64,000 nucleotides of DNA from Massospora cicadina (taxonomy: Eukaryota > Entomophthoromycota > Entomophthoromycetes > Entomophthorales > Entomophthoraceae). A model generated the notes under the pieces. The model had not been told where the DNA came from, did not search any database, and saw only the letters and a program-made list of their open reading frames with translations. Position 1 is the stretch's first letter. The number at the start of each line of letters is the position of its first letter. Positions 1-11,309 of the stretch are shown piece after piece. The stretch is from assembly GCA_022478985.1 (NCBI GenBank), contig JAKSZP010009507.1, positions 1-64,000 of the forward strand. The letters run 5' to 3'. The position numbers and the translations under genes are program-made.

Positions 1-741
1 CTAATAAAAAATCATAAAGACTCAAGTTTTTTTATTAGTGAATTTATATTAAATTTATTAAGACTTTTGTGGGATCCAGTGGCGTTAGCACCAGCGAGCA
101 CCTAAAAAGCTGGATTCCTACAGCCATGACTTATTTACCAAAGATGGTCACCAAAGAAGGCCAAGCCATGAATGAGCTCTGGGCCCCTCTTCCTTTCTTC
201 CAAGTATCTAACTTGGTAATGTATTACTGCAACTGAATCACTTTTAGAATTGAGAAGCTTGTTTCTATCTGGGAAGTCCCATTTGTAATCACTTATAAGC
301 GAGGAGATGAGTAATCTATCAAATCCCTGGCTACTTGAGTTACTGTGAACTGTGTCATAGCCAATTCTTGCGCCTTTACTCTTCCCCTAACATTCTTGAA
401 GGGGGTAATGTCAGATAATTACAAGTCTGATTGTGTAATAAGTGTGTATTGGTTTAAAATATGGACAAAAATAAGGACAAAATCAGCCAAAAGACCCTGG
501 CCAATTCTTGGTGAAACCCTTTGAATTGGGGAAATAAATTTAGTAATGATACTCAACCCAATGCCCCAAAGTCAGGTAGTCAAATTGCGCTGACTATGTA
601 ATAAAATCAGGGGAGTCCATCAGAGGCTCTTCCATGGCCAAATATAATTCAGTACAATCTACCCCATGGAGACCAGCCCCTTTTATAGGGTTTGAGGGGG
701 GTCCAGAAAGGTGAAAATATTTTCCTGCCTTCTGATTAGAC
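1..741. other. No gene recognised; flank of LINE L1
   Basis: AT-rich sequence with stops in all frames and no domain I recognise. The last part (about 620-740) loosely resembles 28690-28810 by eye, so both may belong to one old dispersed repeat. That similarity is weak and not called as a feature. Confidence 0.4.
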
Positions 742-755
742 TAAATATCTAAAAT
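742..755. repeat. Target-site duplication of L1, 5' copy
   Basis: The 14-mer taaatatctaaaat occurs here and again at 5984-5997, directly flanking LINE L1. Extending to 18 bp gives one mismatch. A duplication of this length is typical of target-primed insertion of a non-LTR element and fixes both ends of L1. Confidence 0.85.
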
Positions 756-839
756 CCCAGCTTTTCTTTCTTGTAACAATCACTTTAGTTACTACGATTC
801 AATTTGAATAGCAAATTTGGATAATCACACACAGGAAAG

Positions 840-2216
840 ATGGGCGACTTTAATAACAAAAATAATACAACATGGGCGAGCATCGCGGCAAGCGGTGCGC
901 TTAACGGTGCAACTAAGGGCAAGAAACGCCCTGGAGGGGGACCAGGAACCCAATCTGCAAAGAAATCGCAAACTCAGACACCATCTGGGTTTATGGTATT
1001 TACTGTAAAGCATGCGCAATACATGTACATTCAATTCAACCAACCTTTGTCAAAGGTGGAACACGGGATTAGACTCTTCCTTGGGGATGAGTCACCAACC
1101 CTGTGGGAGAAAACATGTGAGGCACAGCCCTCACTTTTCCCTCACGCGGTGTATGTAGCCACCAACAACATGGGACGCGGCTGGATCAATATTGGTTTTG
1201 AAACAGCTGATAAAGCCGATGCTGCAGCAAAAATCTTTGTGGAAATTGCCCTCCTGAGGGCAAAAATTGTGCGCACCGCACGCACCAGATGGAACAAAGC
1301 AAAAACTTTGTTCATATCCTTTGACTCGCTCCCCACCAACCTTCCTCATAAGGTAATCGAGGAGGAGCTCCGCAAAGGTCTTGTGGCCTATGGAGAAATC
1401 CAACAACTTGAATTACACCAATTTCGCTTAATGCCTGACCTGTGCATGGGCAAAGCTATCACTGTAATCAACCCCTTCCCAGAAGTGGAAGAGGATTTAT
1501 CCAGAATTCCCCGCGAAGCAGAATTTCACTTTGCAGATGGGGGCCAGTCAGCTGCATTCTGAGTTACACCGGAACGCGCACCACCTATTTGCAACCACTG
1601 TGGCTCACTGGGCCACAAGGAACATGCATGCCCTGTAAAAGAGGGCTTAATGGAAAATGATTTTTGTGAAGAAGCTATGGACGAAGATAATGAAAACTTC
1701 GCCAAAATGACTGATGGCCACCACCCATTCCGCTGGGGTGAAGATGGACTATACTCCATCGTGGACCCAGTTACAAGTAAACAGCGTAAAGCAGCACAAA
1801 AAGCCCGCAAGAGAGCAGCGGCTGAAGCGGCGGCACACGCAGAATCCGCCATAAACCACGGACAAATTCAGGAGGATATTTCAGATATTCATCAAACCAA
1901 CCAATCAGAACAATATGCCCAGGTCGAAAATTTTCACAGTAACCAGACTGAGCCACAAAGCGTCATCAGTCATGCACATACTGAGGAACAATGCAACCGC
2001 AATTTGGGTGAAAATGCGGTGCACAATGCAACAAAGTTGAACCTCAAAAATATAAAATCCAATCAACAACCCGCATCAAATCAACATGAGACCTGTGCAG
2101 GAAAAGTTGATGCAAATGCAAAAAACCACAATTCCCTTGAATCATTGGGTCAGATCAGGGAACCAACAATAGCAGTGAAAGAGTTGGAGTACAGACGCGG
2201 AGCATGGCCAAAATGA
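840..2216 (+). pseudogene. L1 ORF1: nucleic-acid-binding Gag-like protein with zinc knuckle
   Basis: ORF1 proteins of LINEs coat the element RNA and chaperone it to the nucleus. The frame opens with ATG at 840, followed by a Ser/Ala/Asn-rich N-terminus and a basic Gly-rich stretch (GKKRPGGGPG, about residues 30-40). A central globular part contains HAVYVATNNMG and GWINIGFETA. A CX2CX4HX4C knuckle (CNHCGSLGHKEHAC) follows near residue 251, then a long Gln/Asn-rich, Lys-rich tail ending in RRGAWPK. The frame is open for 458 codons except for a single TGA at 1560-1562, just before the knuckle. The same TGA is present in L2, while L3 reads TGT there. It could be an inherited defect or a recoded stop. 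Start choice: the LINE 5' end lies only about 84 nt upstream. Confidence 0.85.
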
Positions 2217-2278
2217 GCCGCGGTGGGATAGGACCAGAGGGTCATCCCAACCGCTCCTGAGGCGCCACGGGCACCTCA

Positions 2279-5200
2279 GTGTCAATAGGGACGTTAAATA
2301 TCGCGGGAGCCAGGGCTCATACATCCCAAGCCAAAAAGCTGGCATTCCTGCGAAAACCTCTTGTAGACATCTTGGCCATCCAAGAAACCCACTGCCTACA
2401 AGGGGAAAAAGAATCCTGTAAACCAGGGTCACACCATCACAATCATTATGGACATCTCACTGTGGGGTGATAGTCCAAAACAACAAAAAATTTATAATTA
2501 CAAATTCATCATCACACTTGCACAGTTGAGTCCTGGTAGCAACAATCACATGCCATGGTGAAATAATTTTGATAGCATGTATCTATACACCGTGCACTGC
2601 AACCAAGAGAAAATAATTTTTTTGAAAACATTCCTACTCTCACCCTCCCACCAGATATCATCATGTTAGGCGATTTCAACTGCTGGGATACCCCCAATAC
2701 AGATCGATGGCCTAATCCCAGGGGATACCCACCTGGACACATTGAATATCACACAATGAAGGCATCTCTTGGCTTACAGGATGCTCTTACCCAATTCACC
2801 AATCCTTCCCCATATGACAAGACCCAACATAAGTGAGGGACTGCTCATATCAATGAGTCGTATTGACCACATCCTCATCCCACAATCCCACCACTCAAGA
2901 ATCTCTAAATTTACAACAAAAAATATCAATTTTTCTGATCACTGATTAGTTACGGTGCAGTTAGCGCCAACCCAATCCCACACACAGGTTTCGCCTTGGA
3001 GAAAGCTTCACCCAGAAAATATAAGATTGCCTGAGATATCTGACTGGGTTGAAAAACAAGGCTTCAAGCCCATAATTCACAGCCCCATTCACTTCAGATC
3101 CCATCGGAACATGGGAAAATTTCAAAAAGATTTAATCAACAAAACCTGACATATTGCATCACGCAAGTACACCGCGGACACAGCCACAATCAAGTGTACC
3201 TTGGCAGAACTAGACCACCTGGAAATAAATACTCCAAGATCTGGCTATAGCCCTAATTGGGGATGCAAATGAGCAGGAATTTCAGCCCAACTTAACAATC
3301 TCATCTTTGAACACCAACACAGAATAAAAGTATTTAACAAAGGTAAGTTCATAAAGGAAGGCGAAACCTGTTTAACATACTTTTTCCGCCAATTCCACTC
3401 CCGTGGAAACCAGCCCACATGCACACAGGTCTGCAAGACCAACGGCACTGTGGCAACTGACCCTGAGGAGGTCAAGGTGGAAGTACACCGCTATTACACC
3501 GAATTATATCGTGATATGCCAACAGATCCGCAAAAAATTAAAGAATTTATTCAAACTGCCAAGATACAAAGTACACCACCAAATTACAATATACTATCCC
3601 TTATCACACGGGAGGAGCTTTGGGAGACAATTCGCGGTGCACCACGTAGGAAATTCCCAGGGCCTGATGGGATACCCTACGAATTTTACAAGAAAAATAT
3701 TTTCAACAAATCGCCCCCTCCTATTGGTGTCAATGAAACAGAGTTTGTTGAAAACACGCCTATTACCAGGAGGCCATGAATCCTACGTTATAACCTTGTA
3801 TAAAAAGGGTGACAAGTTGGACCTGGCCAACTGGCGCCCAATTGCACTCTCCAACACTTACACAAAAATTCTAACAAAAATTCTAGCAGCTAGATTAGGC
3901 GCAATTGCATCTGACGTCCTATCACCCAACCAGTTTGGGTTTATACCAGGGCGTTCAATATGGAACAACATTCACCCTGTTGCAAATATTTGCCAATCCA
4001 AAGCAACTGGTGCCCTGGTCTTCTTGGATCAGGAAAAGGCGTATGACCGTGTTAGCTGGCCATACCTAAAAGAATGTCTACATGCCTTCAAACTCCCACC
4101 AAGATTCATAAAATGGGCGATGCTTCTAACAGAATCTGCAACCATGGCTGTATGCGGCCCTGGATTCCTAACAAACAAGATTAAACCACACAGAGGGCTC
4201 AAACAAGGGGATCCCCTCAGCCCACTGCTATACAATTTCAGCTTTGACCCACTCCTCCGAGTAACTGACTCACGTCTCATGGGGATAACCGCACAAGGAC
4301 AACCAACAGTCAATATACTGGCCTTTGCAGATGACTGCGTAGTAGGTATAGCAAACAATGAAGATGCCCGACAGCTGGAACACACTCTAGAGTAATACTC
4401 CAAGGTGAACAATGCATCGCTCAACAAAAGGAAGACAGAAATTATCCTCTTAGGCAAATACACAAACAATTGGGCCACAACATCAGAACCTCACACCAAC
4501 ACTCGAAGAAAAAACCCAATTATATTACCCTTTGCAACACCTCCCACCACCACTCCTGTCTGACACCTTGGAATCTGGCTAGAATCAGGGGGATATGCTA
4601 ATGAGACAATGGAAAGTAACCTGTTACAACGTGTATCCAAACGCGTCGCCTCCCTCAAGTGAAGAATCCCAGGACTAACAGGACGAGTTACAGTTGCTAA
4701 CTCGCTCATCCTCCCAATACTGTGGTACCAGGCCCATGCGATAGCCTTCTCACCTACCTTTATAACCTCAATTCGCGCGCTCATCCAGGGCTGGCTGTGG
4801 CCTGGCTCTCACCCTCCTATACGGATGGAAACACTATTTGGCCCACGCTCAAGCGGAGGCATGGGACTAATAGATTTTGAGAGCCATGCCAATCACATCC
4901 TGGGTACCTGGATAAAGGAAATCCTTGCTCCAGACCTCCCGCAACAACATTGAACCAGAGCAGCAAGGACTAACTTTGCACAGGCGCTCAAATTAACAAA
5001 CCCATATAGTCCACCCCGACTACTTTCATACCCTGCCAAGCACCCTACTGCAATGGGACCGCATGGAACCTCCCCTCATTTCAAATATATTCTCCGAACT
5101 ATCCGCCATATGGGATGGACCATAGAGAACATGGGTACCATACAGGGAAGGGGACGACCCAGCCCCCAATTCAAATTAAGAAACCCAGAAAACCACCCCC

Positions 5201-5950
5201 AGAGGGATATGCTCGCAACAACCCCAAGCATAGCTAGGATAGAATACCTAGATATGCTGGACATTCCCTATGATTTAACCACACAGAAAGCAATGTGGAA
5301 AATGACACATCACCCACTCCTACAACCAAGGATAAGAGCAAACGCCTGGCGCTGTTTGAGAAGGACCTATAGGACGGCAGACCGCTCCAACTCCCTCCAC
5401 AAAACATGTGCAGTATGTGGAGGGGAGGGATCCCTACATCACCGCCTAGAAACACGCCCCAAACCAAAGCTATATGGCAGGAAGTCGCACGCCTGCTCAA
5501 GATTCAAAACGAACAGAAATTCTCGATATCAAAGAGTATCTTCGCGCTCCAGATCGAGTCACCAATCCCATCTACACTCCGCTCCCTAATAATACCCATT
5601 GCAATGTGGACAATACACACGATTGCATTAGATGCGTTCAGGGCACGGTCCCAACCATTCATGGGATTACTAATAGATTCCATGTCCACTTACTAGAGCA
5701 CTTCCAAGCCTGGCTCTATGGATATATGAGACCAAGACAAAAAGCGCTCATAGAATCATGGTTACCACTCTGGTCCCTCCACACAGACCCTTTCCTTCAC
5801 ACCTGCTCCATAGCAGGGGAAACCCCTCGGAGTAATGCACCAACCCCCATACCTGGCAGTCCCGCTGGCAACAGGGGTAACTTGAGTACCCTGGGGTGCC
5901 CAATTTTTATATTTCTTAGTTATTCTCTTAGTTTCACATATATTTGGTAA
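2279..5950 (+). pseudogene. L1 ORF2: endonuclease-reverse transcriptase polyprotein, disrupted
   Basis: ORF2 nicks target DNA and copies the RNA in place. In order: an endonuclease (APE-type) with TLNIAG near 2290, DILAIQETH at 2365-2391, LGDFN near 2663 and SRIDHIL near 2855; then reverse transcriptase with GPDGIPYEFYKK near 3660, LANWRPIALSNTY, FGFIPGRS, ALVFLDQEKAYDRV, GLKQGDPLSPLLYN and the catalytic FADD at 4324-4335. After the thumb region comes a C-terminal CAVCGGEGS...H zinc motif at about 5410-5455. In L1 the last Cys of that motif is Arg (CGC); L2 keeps TGC. There are stops in the endonuclease, a frameshift around 3700-3780 and stops at 4393 and 4950, plus a further shift after 5460. 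The exact start is uncertain: no good ATG is visible, and GTG at 2279 lies 63 nt after the ORF1 stop. Confidence 0.88.
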
Positions 5951-5983
5951 TGTCTGTCCCCTGGTCAGCTTACCTCGGTTAAA

Positions 5984-5997
5984 TAAATATCTAAAAT
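5984..5997. repeat. Target-site duplication of L1, 3' copy
   Basis: Exact repeat of the 14-mer at 742-755, placed directly after the L1 tail. It defines the 3' end of L1 at 5983. Confidence 0.85.
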
Positions 5998-6074
5998 ACC
6001 ATCCTCGCGGGTTCATCTTACCAGTTGTCACTTTCCCATATTCCCTACTTTGAAGCGAGGTGAATCTCAACTGA

Positions 6075-6145
<71 letters not shown>

Positions 6146-6364
6146 AGTCCAATCCTGATAATCCCTGATTTGGATGTTACTAAAGCAATCCAAACTACGA
6201 GCCTCAACTTTTATATACTAGCATCAACATATTAAGAGGGTTCACTTCTTATACCCTGAACACAACTAATAAAAACATATATAAAATCCAGCTTTTTTAT
6301 AGTTTTAGTACCTGATTATATATTAAAATAAGTTGTGTCAATCCCATAATTGTTGGACTTTAGA
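5998..6364. other. Intervening sequence apart from the simple repeat
   Basis: Apart from the C40(TC)13 tract I see only AT-rich unclassified sequence. The 3' end of L3 should lie near 6360, but no clear tail or target duplication is visible there. Confidence 0.4.
6076..6141. repeat. C40 homopolymer followed by (TC)13 microsatellite
   Basis: Forty consecutive C residues (6076-6115) run straight into thirteen TC units (6116-6141). The tract lies about 80 bp downstream of L1, outside the element, so it is flanking simple-sequence DNA and not a LINE tail. The length of the C run should be treated with caution, because homopolymers of this size are often miscounted in assemblies. Confidence 0.95.
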
Positions 6365-7484
6365 CAATCAACGCACCAGCAAGCTCAATAAAAGTCTAAA
6401 ATCCATTACGCCGCATGGAGAGGAGAGTATGTTTAAGTGAGGCGGTGTCCCATGCGGGCCCACAGCAGTGGGATGAGAGGCTAGATAGTTAAGTAGAGAA
6501 TATGGGTGTGTAGGATTGCAGAGGCAAAGGGCGTGGGAAAATTGAGCAGGCTGTGTGTGGCCAGTGCTGGTCTGGGAGTGTGAGGTTGGTGACTGCAGCG
6601 ATCCAGGTGCCAAGTATTTTGGCGGCATGGGCCTTGAAGTTGAGTAGGCCATACCACCACTATGATGAGGGTCAACATGACATCCAGGCACACAGGAGGA
6701 GGGCGGCCTAACCAAAGCCACCTTTGTAGGAGGGCATATAAGGAGGTGAATAAAGAGGGGGAAAAGGCGATGGCATGGGCATAAACCAGACTTTTGACAG
6801 GCATAGAGTTGGCAAGCACAACCCAGCCTGTGAGGTAGTCTGGTGGGCTCTGAGGGAAGTGATGCGCTTCGTGACATTGTCTAGGATGTGGTGCTCCATT
6901 ACTGATGAGTTGAACTCTACCGCCTCCAGCTACACTCCCAAATGTTGAACTAGACCAAAGGTGGGCGTTAGCATGAAAGGGAGCACAAGCAGGATGGTAT
7001 GGGGTGGCTGGGACAGCTAATCAGAGAGCTAGCCACCAGAGCAGGAATATTATGGGGCGCTGGTGACCAGCGGGCTTAATATCAGCTGAGGAGAGTGATT
7101 TTGGTTTTGAAGGCATTAAGGGCGGTGTTACTGACCCTGGAGTAATCCTGGATAGTTGCCTCCAGCGCTCGTGCATCATGGTTGTCAGACACCCCAACCA
7201 CACAGTCGTCAGTGAATGCAAGCATCCTAACAGGTGCTTGGCCTTGCACATGGACACCAGCAAGGCGCGCATTCACATTGCGTAAAAGTGGGTTGAGGCT
7301 GAAGTTGTATAAGAGTGGTCTTAAATGGCTCCCTTGGTGGAGAACCTTTTAAGGGCGAATCACATCAGTGAGGAAACCAGGGCCATGCACAGCCATTATG
7401 GCAGACTCCATGAGTAACATCACCCAATTTATGAATCAGTGGGGAAGGTGGAATTTATGAAGGCAGGGTTTGAGGTAATCCCAG
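6365..7484 (-). pseudogene. L3 LINE fragment, 3' half: ORF2 reverse transcriptase core and thumb
   Basis: Read on the minus strand this matches L1 ORF2 from WPYLK onward. The counterpart of FADDCVV reads FTDDCVV (inside 7082-7276, minus), so the first catalytic-box Ala is Thr, while both Asp residues remain. Downstream come the NASLNKRKTEI-like region and the HPPATGPHGTSPH-like segment near 6430-6480. The frame is broken many times. The fragment ends abruptly at 7484, where element G1 begins, and resumes at 15946 on the other side of G1. Together they form one old minus-strand LINE, clearly more diverged than L1 and L2. Confidence 0.8.
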
Positions 7485-7953
7485 TATCAAGAAGTTGATA
7501 TGACTGGATGATATGCTATACATTCCGGAAGATTGGAAAAAGAGTCAAGATGAGTCTCATGATTGAACCAATATGTTATATGGATGAAAAGTGAATCGAT
7601 CAAGATAGTGATAGTTCAGAGAATTGAGGGAATTCTGTCAAAACCTTGAGATAGATGAAAACTCCTAAAAAGGTAAGAAATATGAGATTACCAAGCAGAG
7701 GATGCATTTAGCTTGAGAAACCGAGATTTAAGAGTAGAGTGAAAGATTGAGAGGGGGAGTTTTCTTAGCGTTTAGCAGATAAGTCTGCAATTATTAAGAG
7801 TTAATAAATCATCGATAGGGGCATTTGTTCCATATATTATTTATTGGGTTTTTATTAGAATCAGCAATCTCCATATTGTTCAATTGGGTTGCGCAGTGGC
7901 TAATACCCTGTGTAAACCAAAACGGTGGAATCAAGCTGTTATGCCAAAAAACA
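7485..7953 (+). repeat. G1 5' LTR
   Basis: 469 bp, starting tatcaagaag (TG changed to TA) and ending in ...aaaaaaca. It aligns with 14316-14648 plus 15808-15945, e.g. the shared stretches gactgga, agatagatgaaaactcc and gattgagaggggga. It contains an AATAAA-like stretch near 7802. The same LTR family begins G3 at 28988. Confidence 0.85.
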
Positions 7954-7955
7954 GC

Positions 7956-7971
7956 TTGCTCACTACAGGGG
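7956..7971 (+). promoter_or_regulatory. G1 primer-binding site
   Basis: ttgctcactacagggg lies 2 nt after the 5' LTR. It corresponds to TGGTGCTCACTACAGGGG in element A and G2, with the first bases altered. It would pair with a tRNA 3' end that reads CCCCTGTAGTGAGCACCA. Confidence 0.7.
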
Positions 7972-8204
7972 GCCACTGGTCAACTGTAGCTTATCCGCAC
8001 TAGGGCAAAATGGCAAGCCATCACTTGTTATGTCAAAACCTGATCGGATTTCATGCTCAATATGTCGAGTAAGCATAAGAAAGCATCCAATGACAAACTG
8101 GCACTTTTCACAGTGACAGAGCTGGGTGGTGAAGATGCAATGATGGATTTGCAGTTAGAAACTTGTCCTGAGTTGGTGGCGTATCAACAAGTCGCTCTAC
8201 AAAT

Positions 8205-8777
8205 ATGACCCCCCAGCAGCTGCATGGCATTATAGAATGGCTTCTGTGGGGGTATCAACTCTATGTAGATGAGGCGGGGGATCATGCTTTGAGTTTATTC
8301 TACAATCAGCGGGACCAAGAAACCTGCTACACGTTGTATATGTCCTTTCTTGATGTGAATACCATGGAGTTGGCTCATCAGCTTAGCACCCACAGAACTG
8401 AGGAGTATTTAGTCGCATATGTGCTGCCATCAATCCACCAGCTACTGTGTGTGCTGGCCCGCCACAATATTGAGATTGGGGATGTCATGCGGTTCATTCA
8501 AGAACAGAAGAATAATATTCACCTTCTACTTGACTATCTTGATCACTCTTTTTTGGAGATGCAGGAGGCGCTGGTACAGGTGGACCACAGCATTGAGGAT
8601 GTCCACCATCGGTTGGAAGTTTTTGATTTCATAGTTAAATCAGGTGTTACCTCTAGTGATAGAGGAACTTCTGGATTTGTGCAATTTATTGGTGGAATGG
8701 ATCCAGGATGTAACTACGTTGGGAAGCAACACCAAGCATTTTATGAAGGGCCTAGCAGAATGGGCAGAAGCGCTTGA
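8205..8777 (+). CDS. G1 upstream ORF, 190 residues, function unknown
   Basis: An unbroken 190-codon frame between the primer-binding site and the capsid region. It is Leu/His-rich, predicted mostly helical, with a possible coiled coil around residues 95-145 (IQEQKNNIHLLLDYLDHSF and the following heptad-like run). I do not recognise a named domain. A homologous stretch occurs on the minus strand in the G4 relic (about 22380-21950), where DNSLLIEQLDDAF aligns with NIHLLLDYLDHSF, so it is a genuine part of this gypsy lineage. It may be an N-terminal matrix-like Gag segment; its own start and stop make a separate ORF equally possible. Of the G1 frames it is among the best preserved. Confidence 0.6.
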   Translation: MTPQQLHGIIEWLLWGYQLYVDEAGDHALSLFYNQRDQETCYTLYMSFLDVNTMELAHQLSTHRTEEYLVAYVLPSIHQLLCVLARHNIEIGDVMRFIQEQKNNIHLLLDYLDHSFLEMQEALVQVDHSIEDVHHRLEVFDFIVKSGVTSSDRGTSGFVQFIGGMDPGCNYVGKQHQAFYEGPSRMGRSA

Positions 8778-9436
8778 AGCTACGATAGCTCAGATTAGGA
8801 AAGGGTAACCCTGACAGAGCGGTGTATAACAGATCACGTTGGCTCCAAGGCAGCTGAAAACAGACAACTTAGCATTAAGTGGAGTAATCAGCGGACAGCT
8901 GACAATGTGCTCATCCTTTTGCCAATGTCACCTGTATATCTTAAGTTGGTAGGTTGGGTTACACAATTGGAAATCGTTAGTCAGGCTGAGCGCAGTCAAG
9001 CCATTACTCTTCTGTTCATCAGGATGGTAGATTATGAGAAGATGTAAGTATGGTGTGTACCAATTGATGGGCTAACAAGGAGCTTGTATGAGAGCGAGCC
9101 AATCTCATTAATCAAGTAGATGACGTTAATTGACAAGCGTGTGACACTGGCATGCAGTACACAAGAATACAAATCATGGTGGAGGACGTTCTCTCACAGC
9201 TTCAGGCAGTGGATGGAAGCTGGACTTTGAACGGGAATTCCATTGCAAGTTACAAAATCAGTATAAGATGATTCAACAGGAATGGCAAGACAGCTGGTGT
9301 CAATATACTTGGTTAAAGCAGAACAGATAATCAATGAACATTTTGCTAAATAAGCCAGAACAGGGGGAAATGTGCAGTTAGCAGCAAGTAAGGAGAGGAA
9401 TTCTGTGGATTGGCTAATGATTATTCCTTAGGGGTC
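8778..9436. other. G1 spacer between upstream ORF and capsid
   Basis: About 660 bp with stops in all frames. It probably holds the decayed junction between the two Gag parts. Nothing further is recognisable. Confidence 0.4.
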
Positions 9437-10470
9437 ATGGCAGACCCTCCTCGCAACCCAACTTCTTTGGAGTCTAACTCAGTGGATTTGCTTCCGTCCA
9501 CTCATTCCAATGATAGTTCGCAAGGGGATGTTTCAATCAGTCACTTGAAACTCAATTTGGCTGTTCCTCATGACCTGAGCCTGGAGTAAGGCGAAACTGT
9601 CCAGATCAAGAATTTACCACCCTTCAGTCATGATAAAAATAAGTGCATTTATTTTAAATGATTTAAATTCGCCATGGAAGTGGCCTCAGATAGGCAGAAA
9701 GCTAAACTGTTGCTGTCCTCTTTGGACATGGAAAGCACCAATAAAGTCACCTGTTACCTCCAGAATAGCTCTGTGTCTTATCAAGAGGTAAAAGCTACTT
9801 TTCTCCGGCTGTTTGGGGGCGTGGCTAAGATGGCTCAACAAAAGGCTGACTTCCTGACCCTACAGTTCCAACGAAATGAGTCTCTGTTGGAATCCGCTGA
9901 GTGATTCTCAGTGGAAGTGCATGTGTTAATAGGAGCCAACATTTTATCCACTGAGGATGTAAGTATAGCATGACGACAGCAGTCAAACCATACTAAGAAT
10001 TGCATAATGCTATGTCTATCGTTCTAAACTAATATGTGGGGCTTATTAAATTATATATATTTTATGTCATCTCTCCGCCACGTTCAGCGCCCCCAATATA
10101 GAACAGAAGGCCCCTGCTTTCACCGCAACATACTCCCCGGGATATGAACAACAACTGAGTTATAAGCCATTGGGAAATATTCATCCACCTTATAGTTCAG
10201 CAGATCATTTTTGCCCTATGTTCGCTCATCCGCCTTACCCCCTGACCCTTCATTACTTACATTAATTTTGACTATGTCCTCCTGCTGCAAACTATAGATG
10301 TGAGCCCTTTATGAATACTTACGTCTTGTGTCAATAAAGAGGGCATTATTCAGGTAATTGCCCTTTCAACCAGCGGATGTATGCAGTGCCATCTGGAATG
10401 ATCAAGCAGGGAAAAGCTTGCGCAGAGTAGAGATGGACGTTCTACCTCCACTAATTCGAAATTAATTGTC
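9437..10470 (+). pseudogene. G1 gag: capsid and degraded zinc knuckle
   Basis: The frame starts with ATG at about 9437 (MADPPRNPTS). It contains the capsid-type segment FAMEVASDRQKAKLLLSSLD ... QEVKATFLRLFGG ... KADFLTLQFQRNESL, matching the G2, G3 and A gags. Stops interrupt it near 9587, 9658 and 9901. A knuckle remnant lies near 10310-10360 (VLCQ, a stop, then RGHYSGNC), in which the first Cys of CX2CX4HX4C is Tyr. Gag packages the element RNA into particles; this copy cannot. Confidence 0.75.
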
Positions 10471-10849
10471 CCTAGGATTTTCAAGAGTCTCTTCACGTTG
10501 GACTCAGAACTAAGCTGGAAAACTTGTTATACCAACAGCTTCTGTCAGATACCCAGCCTCTATTCAAGAGAGTGGTTATTCCCCCCAAGCTCTGAGTTCC
10601 GCCATGATGTGCAGAAGCCATATGCATGGCAGATCTTGGAACAAAATGGCATAAGCAACGTGGGACCCTCAATGGACGTCACCTCCTTAGTGAAGTTTAT
10701 GTAGCTATTTCAGTCAAGAAAATTACTCAGTAATATCCTCATGTCAGTATGGACAGACCCTCCTTCCTTGGTAACAAAAAGCCATTGGATCAAATAATAA
10801 GCACCAATGGTTCTTCTTATTCAGAGTCACCTAATGTGATATTTTTGTT

Positions 10850-11308
10850 CAGAACTTAAAAATCCGAGCTATCATAGACATTGGTGCCCCAGTTAATATA
10901 ATCTCTACCAGGCTGGTGGATAGGCTTCCGCTGAAGCCGGATGTGGATCACAGAATAGTATATGGGACCACAGGGACAAAGAGCACTATGTCTGAAGGAG
11001 CTTATAGTGCATTGCCTTTACAATTTGGTTCAGTTAGAGCTTCCACTTCAGCAGTGGTTCTACCAAATAATAACTATGATATGGTGATCAGTGCTGCATT
11101 CATGAGGAGATTTGGAGCTTTGGTCGATATAGTAGAGAAACCCATTAGTATTTTGGGACAACAGATTCCCATTTACTTTACCTCCAGCAGGATCAACGGA
11201 TCTGTTCCACTCCAGTCAAGTCAATTGGCATATAGTGATGGGGGTGATTCCTGTCTGATATTGGCAAATGAAGCAGAGAACCAGAGCCCTCCCCAACCAG
11301 ATCTATGA
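10850..11308 (+). pseudogene. G1 aspartic protease domain
   Basis: The translation around 10862-10900 reads AIIDIGAPVNIIS, the retroviral-type protease loop in which the usual D-S/T-G-A is D-I-G-A. The rest (DRLPLKPD, YGTTGTKST, GAYSALPLQFGS, NNNYDM) is colinear with the proteases of A and G3. The frame is open from 10850 to the TGA at 11306-11308. The protease would cleave Gag and Pol; Ile at the loop position argues against activity. Confidence 0.75.
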
Positions 11309-11309
11309 G

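Larger units (their letters stand above)
756..5983 (+). mobile_element. LINE L1 (Tad1-like non-LTR retrotransposon), near full length
   Basis: A 5.2-kb element bounded by 14-bp target-site duplications. It has a short 5' leader (756-839), ORF1 with a zinc knuckle, ORF2 with an apurinic-type endonuclease, a reverse transcriptase and a C-terminal zinc motif, and a 3' end in an AAATAAAT-type tail rather than a poly(A) run. L2 at 23301-28519 has the same start (agcttttcttt) and the same tail. The two-ORF plan resembles fungal Tad1 LINEs; clade assignment is inference. L1 is dead because both ORFs contain stops and frameshifts. Confidence 0.9.

Noticed and set aside
620..741. Dispersed repeat shared with 28690-28810
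   Set aside because: Resemblance is loose and limited to a few short runs; not enough to define ends or a family by eye.
6050..6235. Frame with a Pro/Ser/Leu run as a coding region
   Set aside because: It is only the translation of the C40(TC)13 tract.
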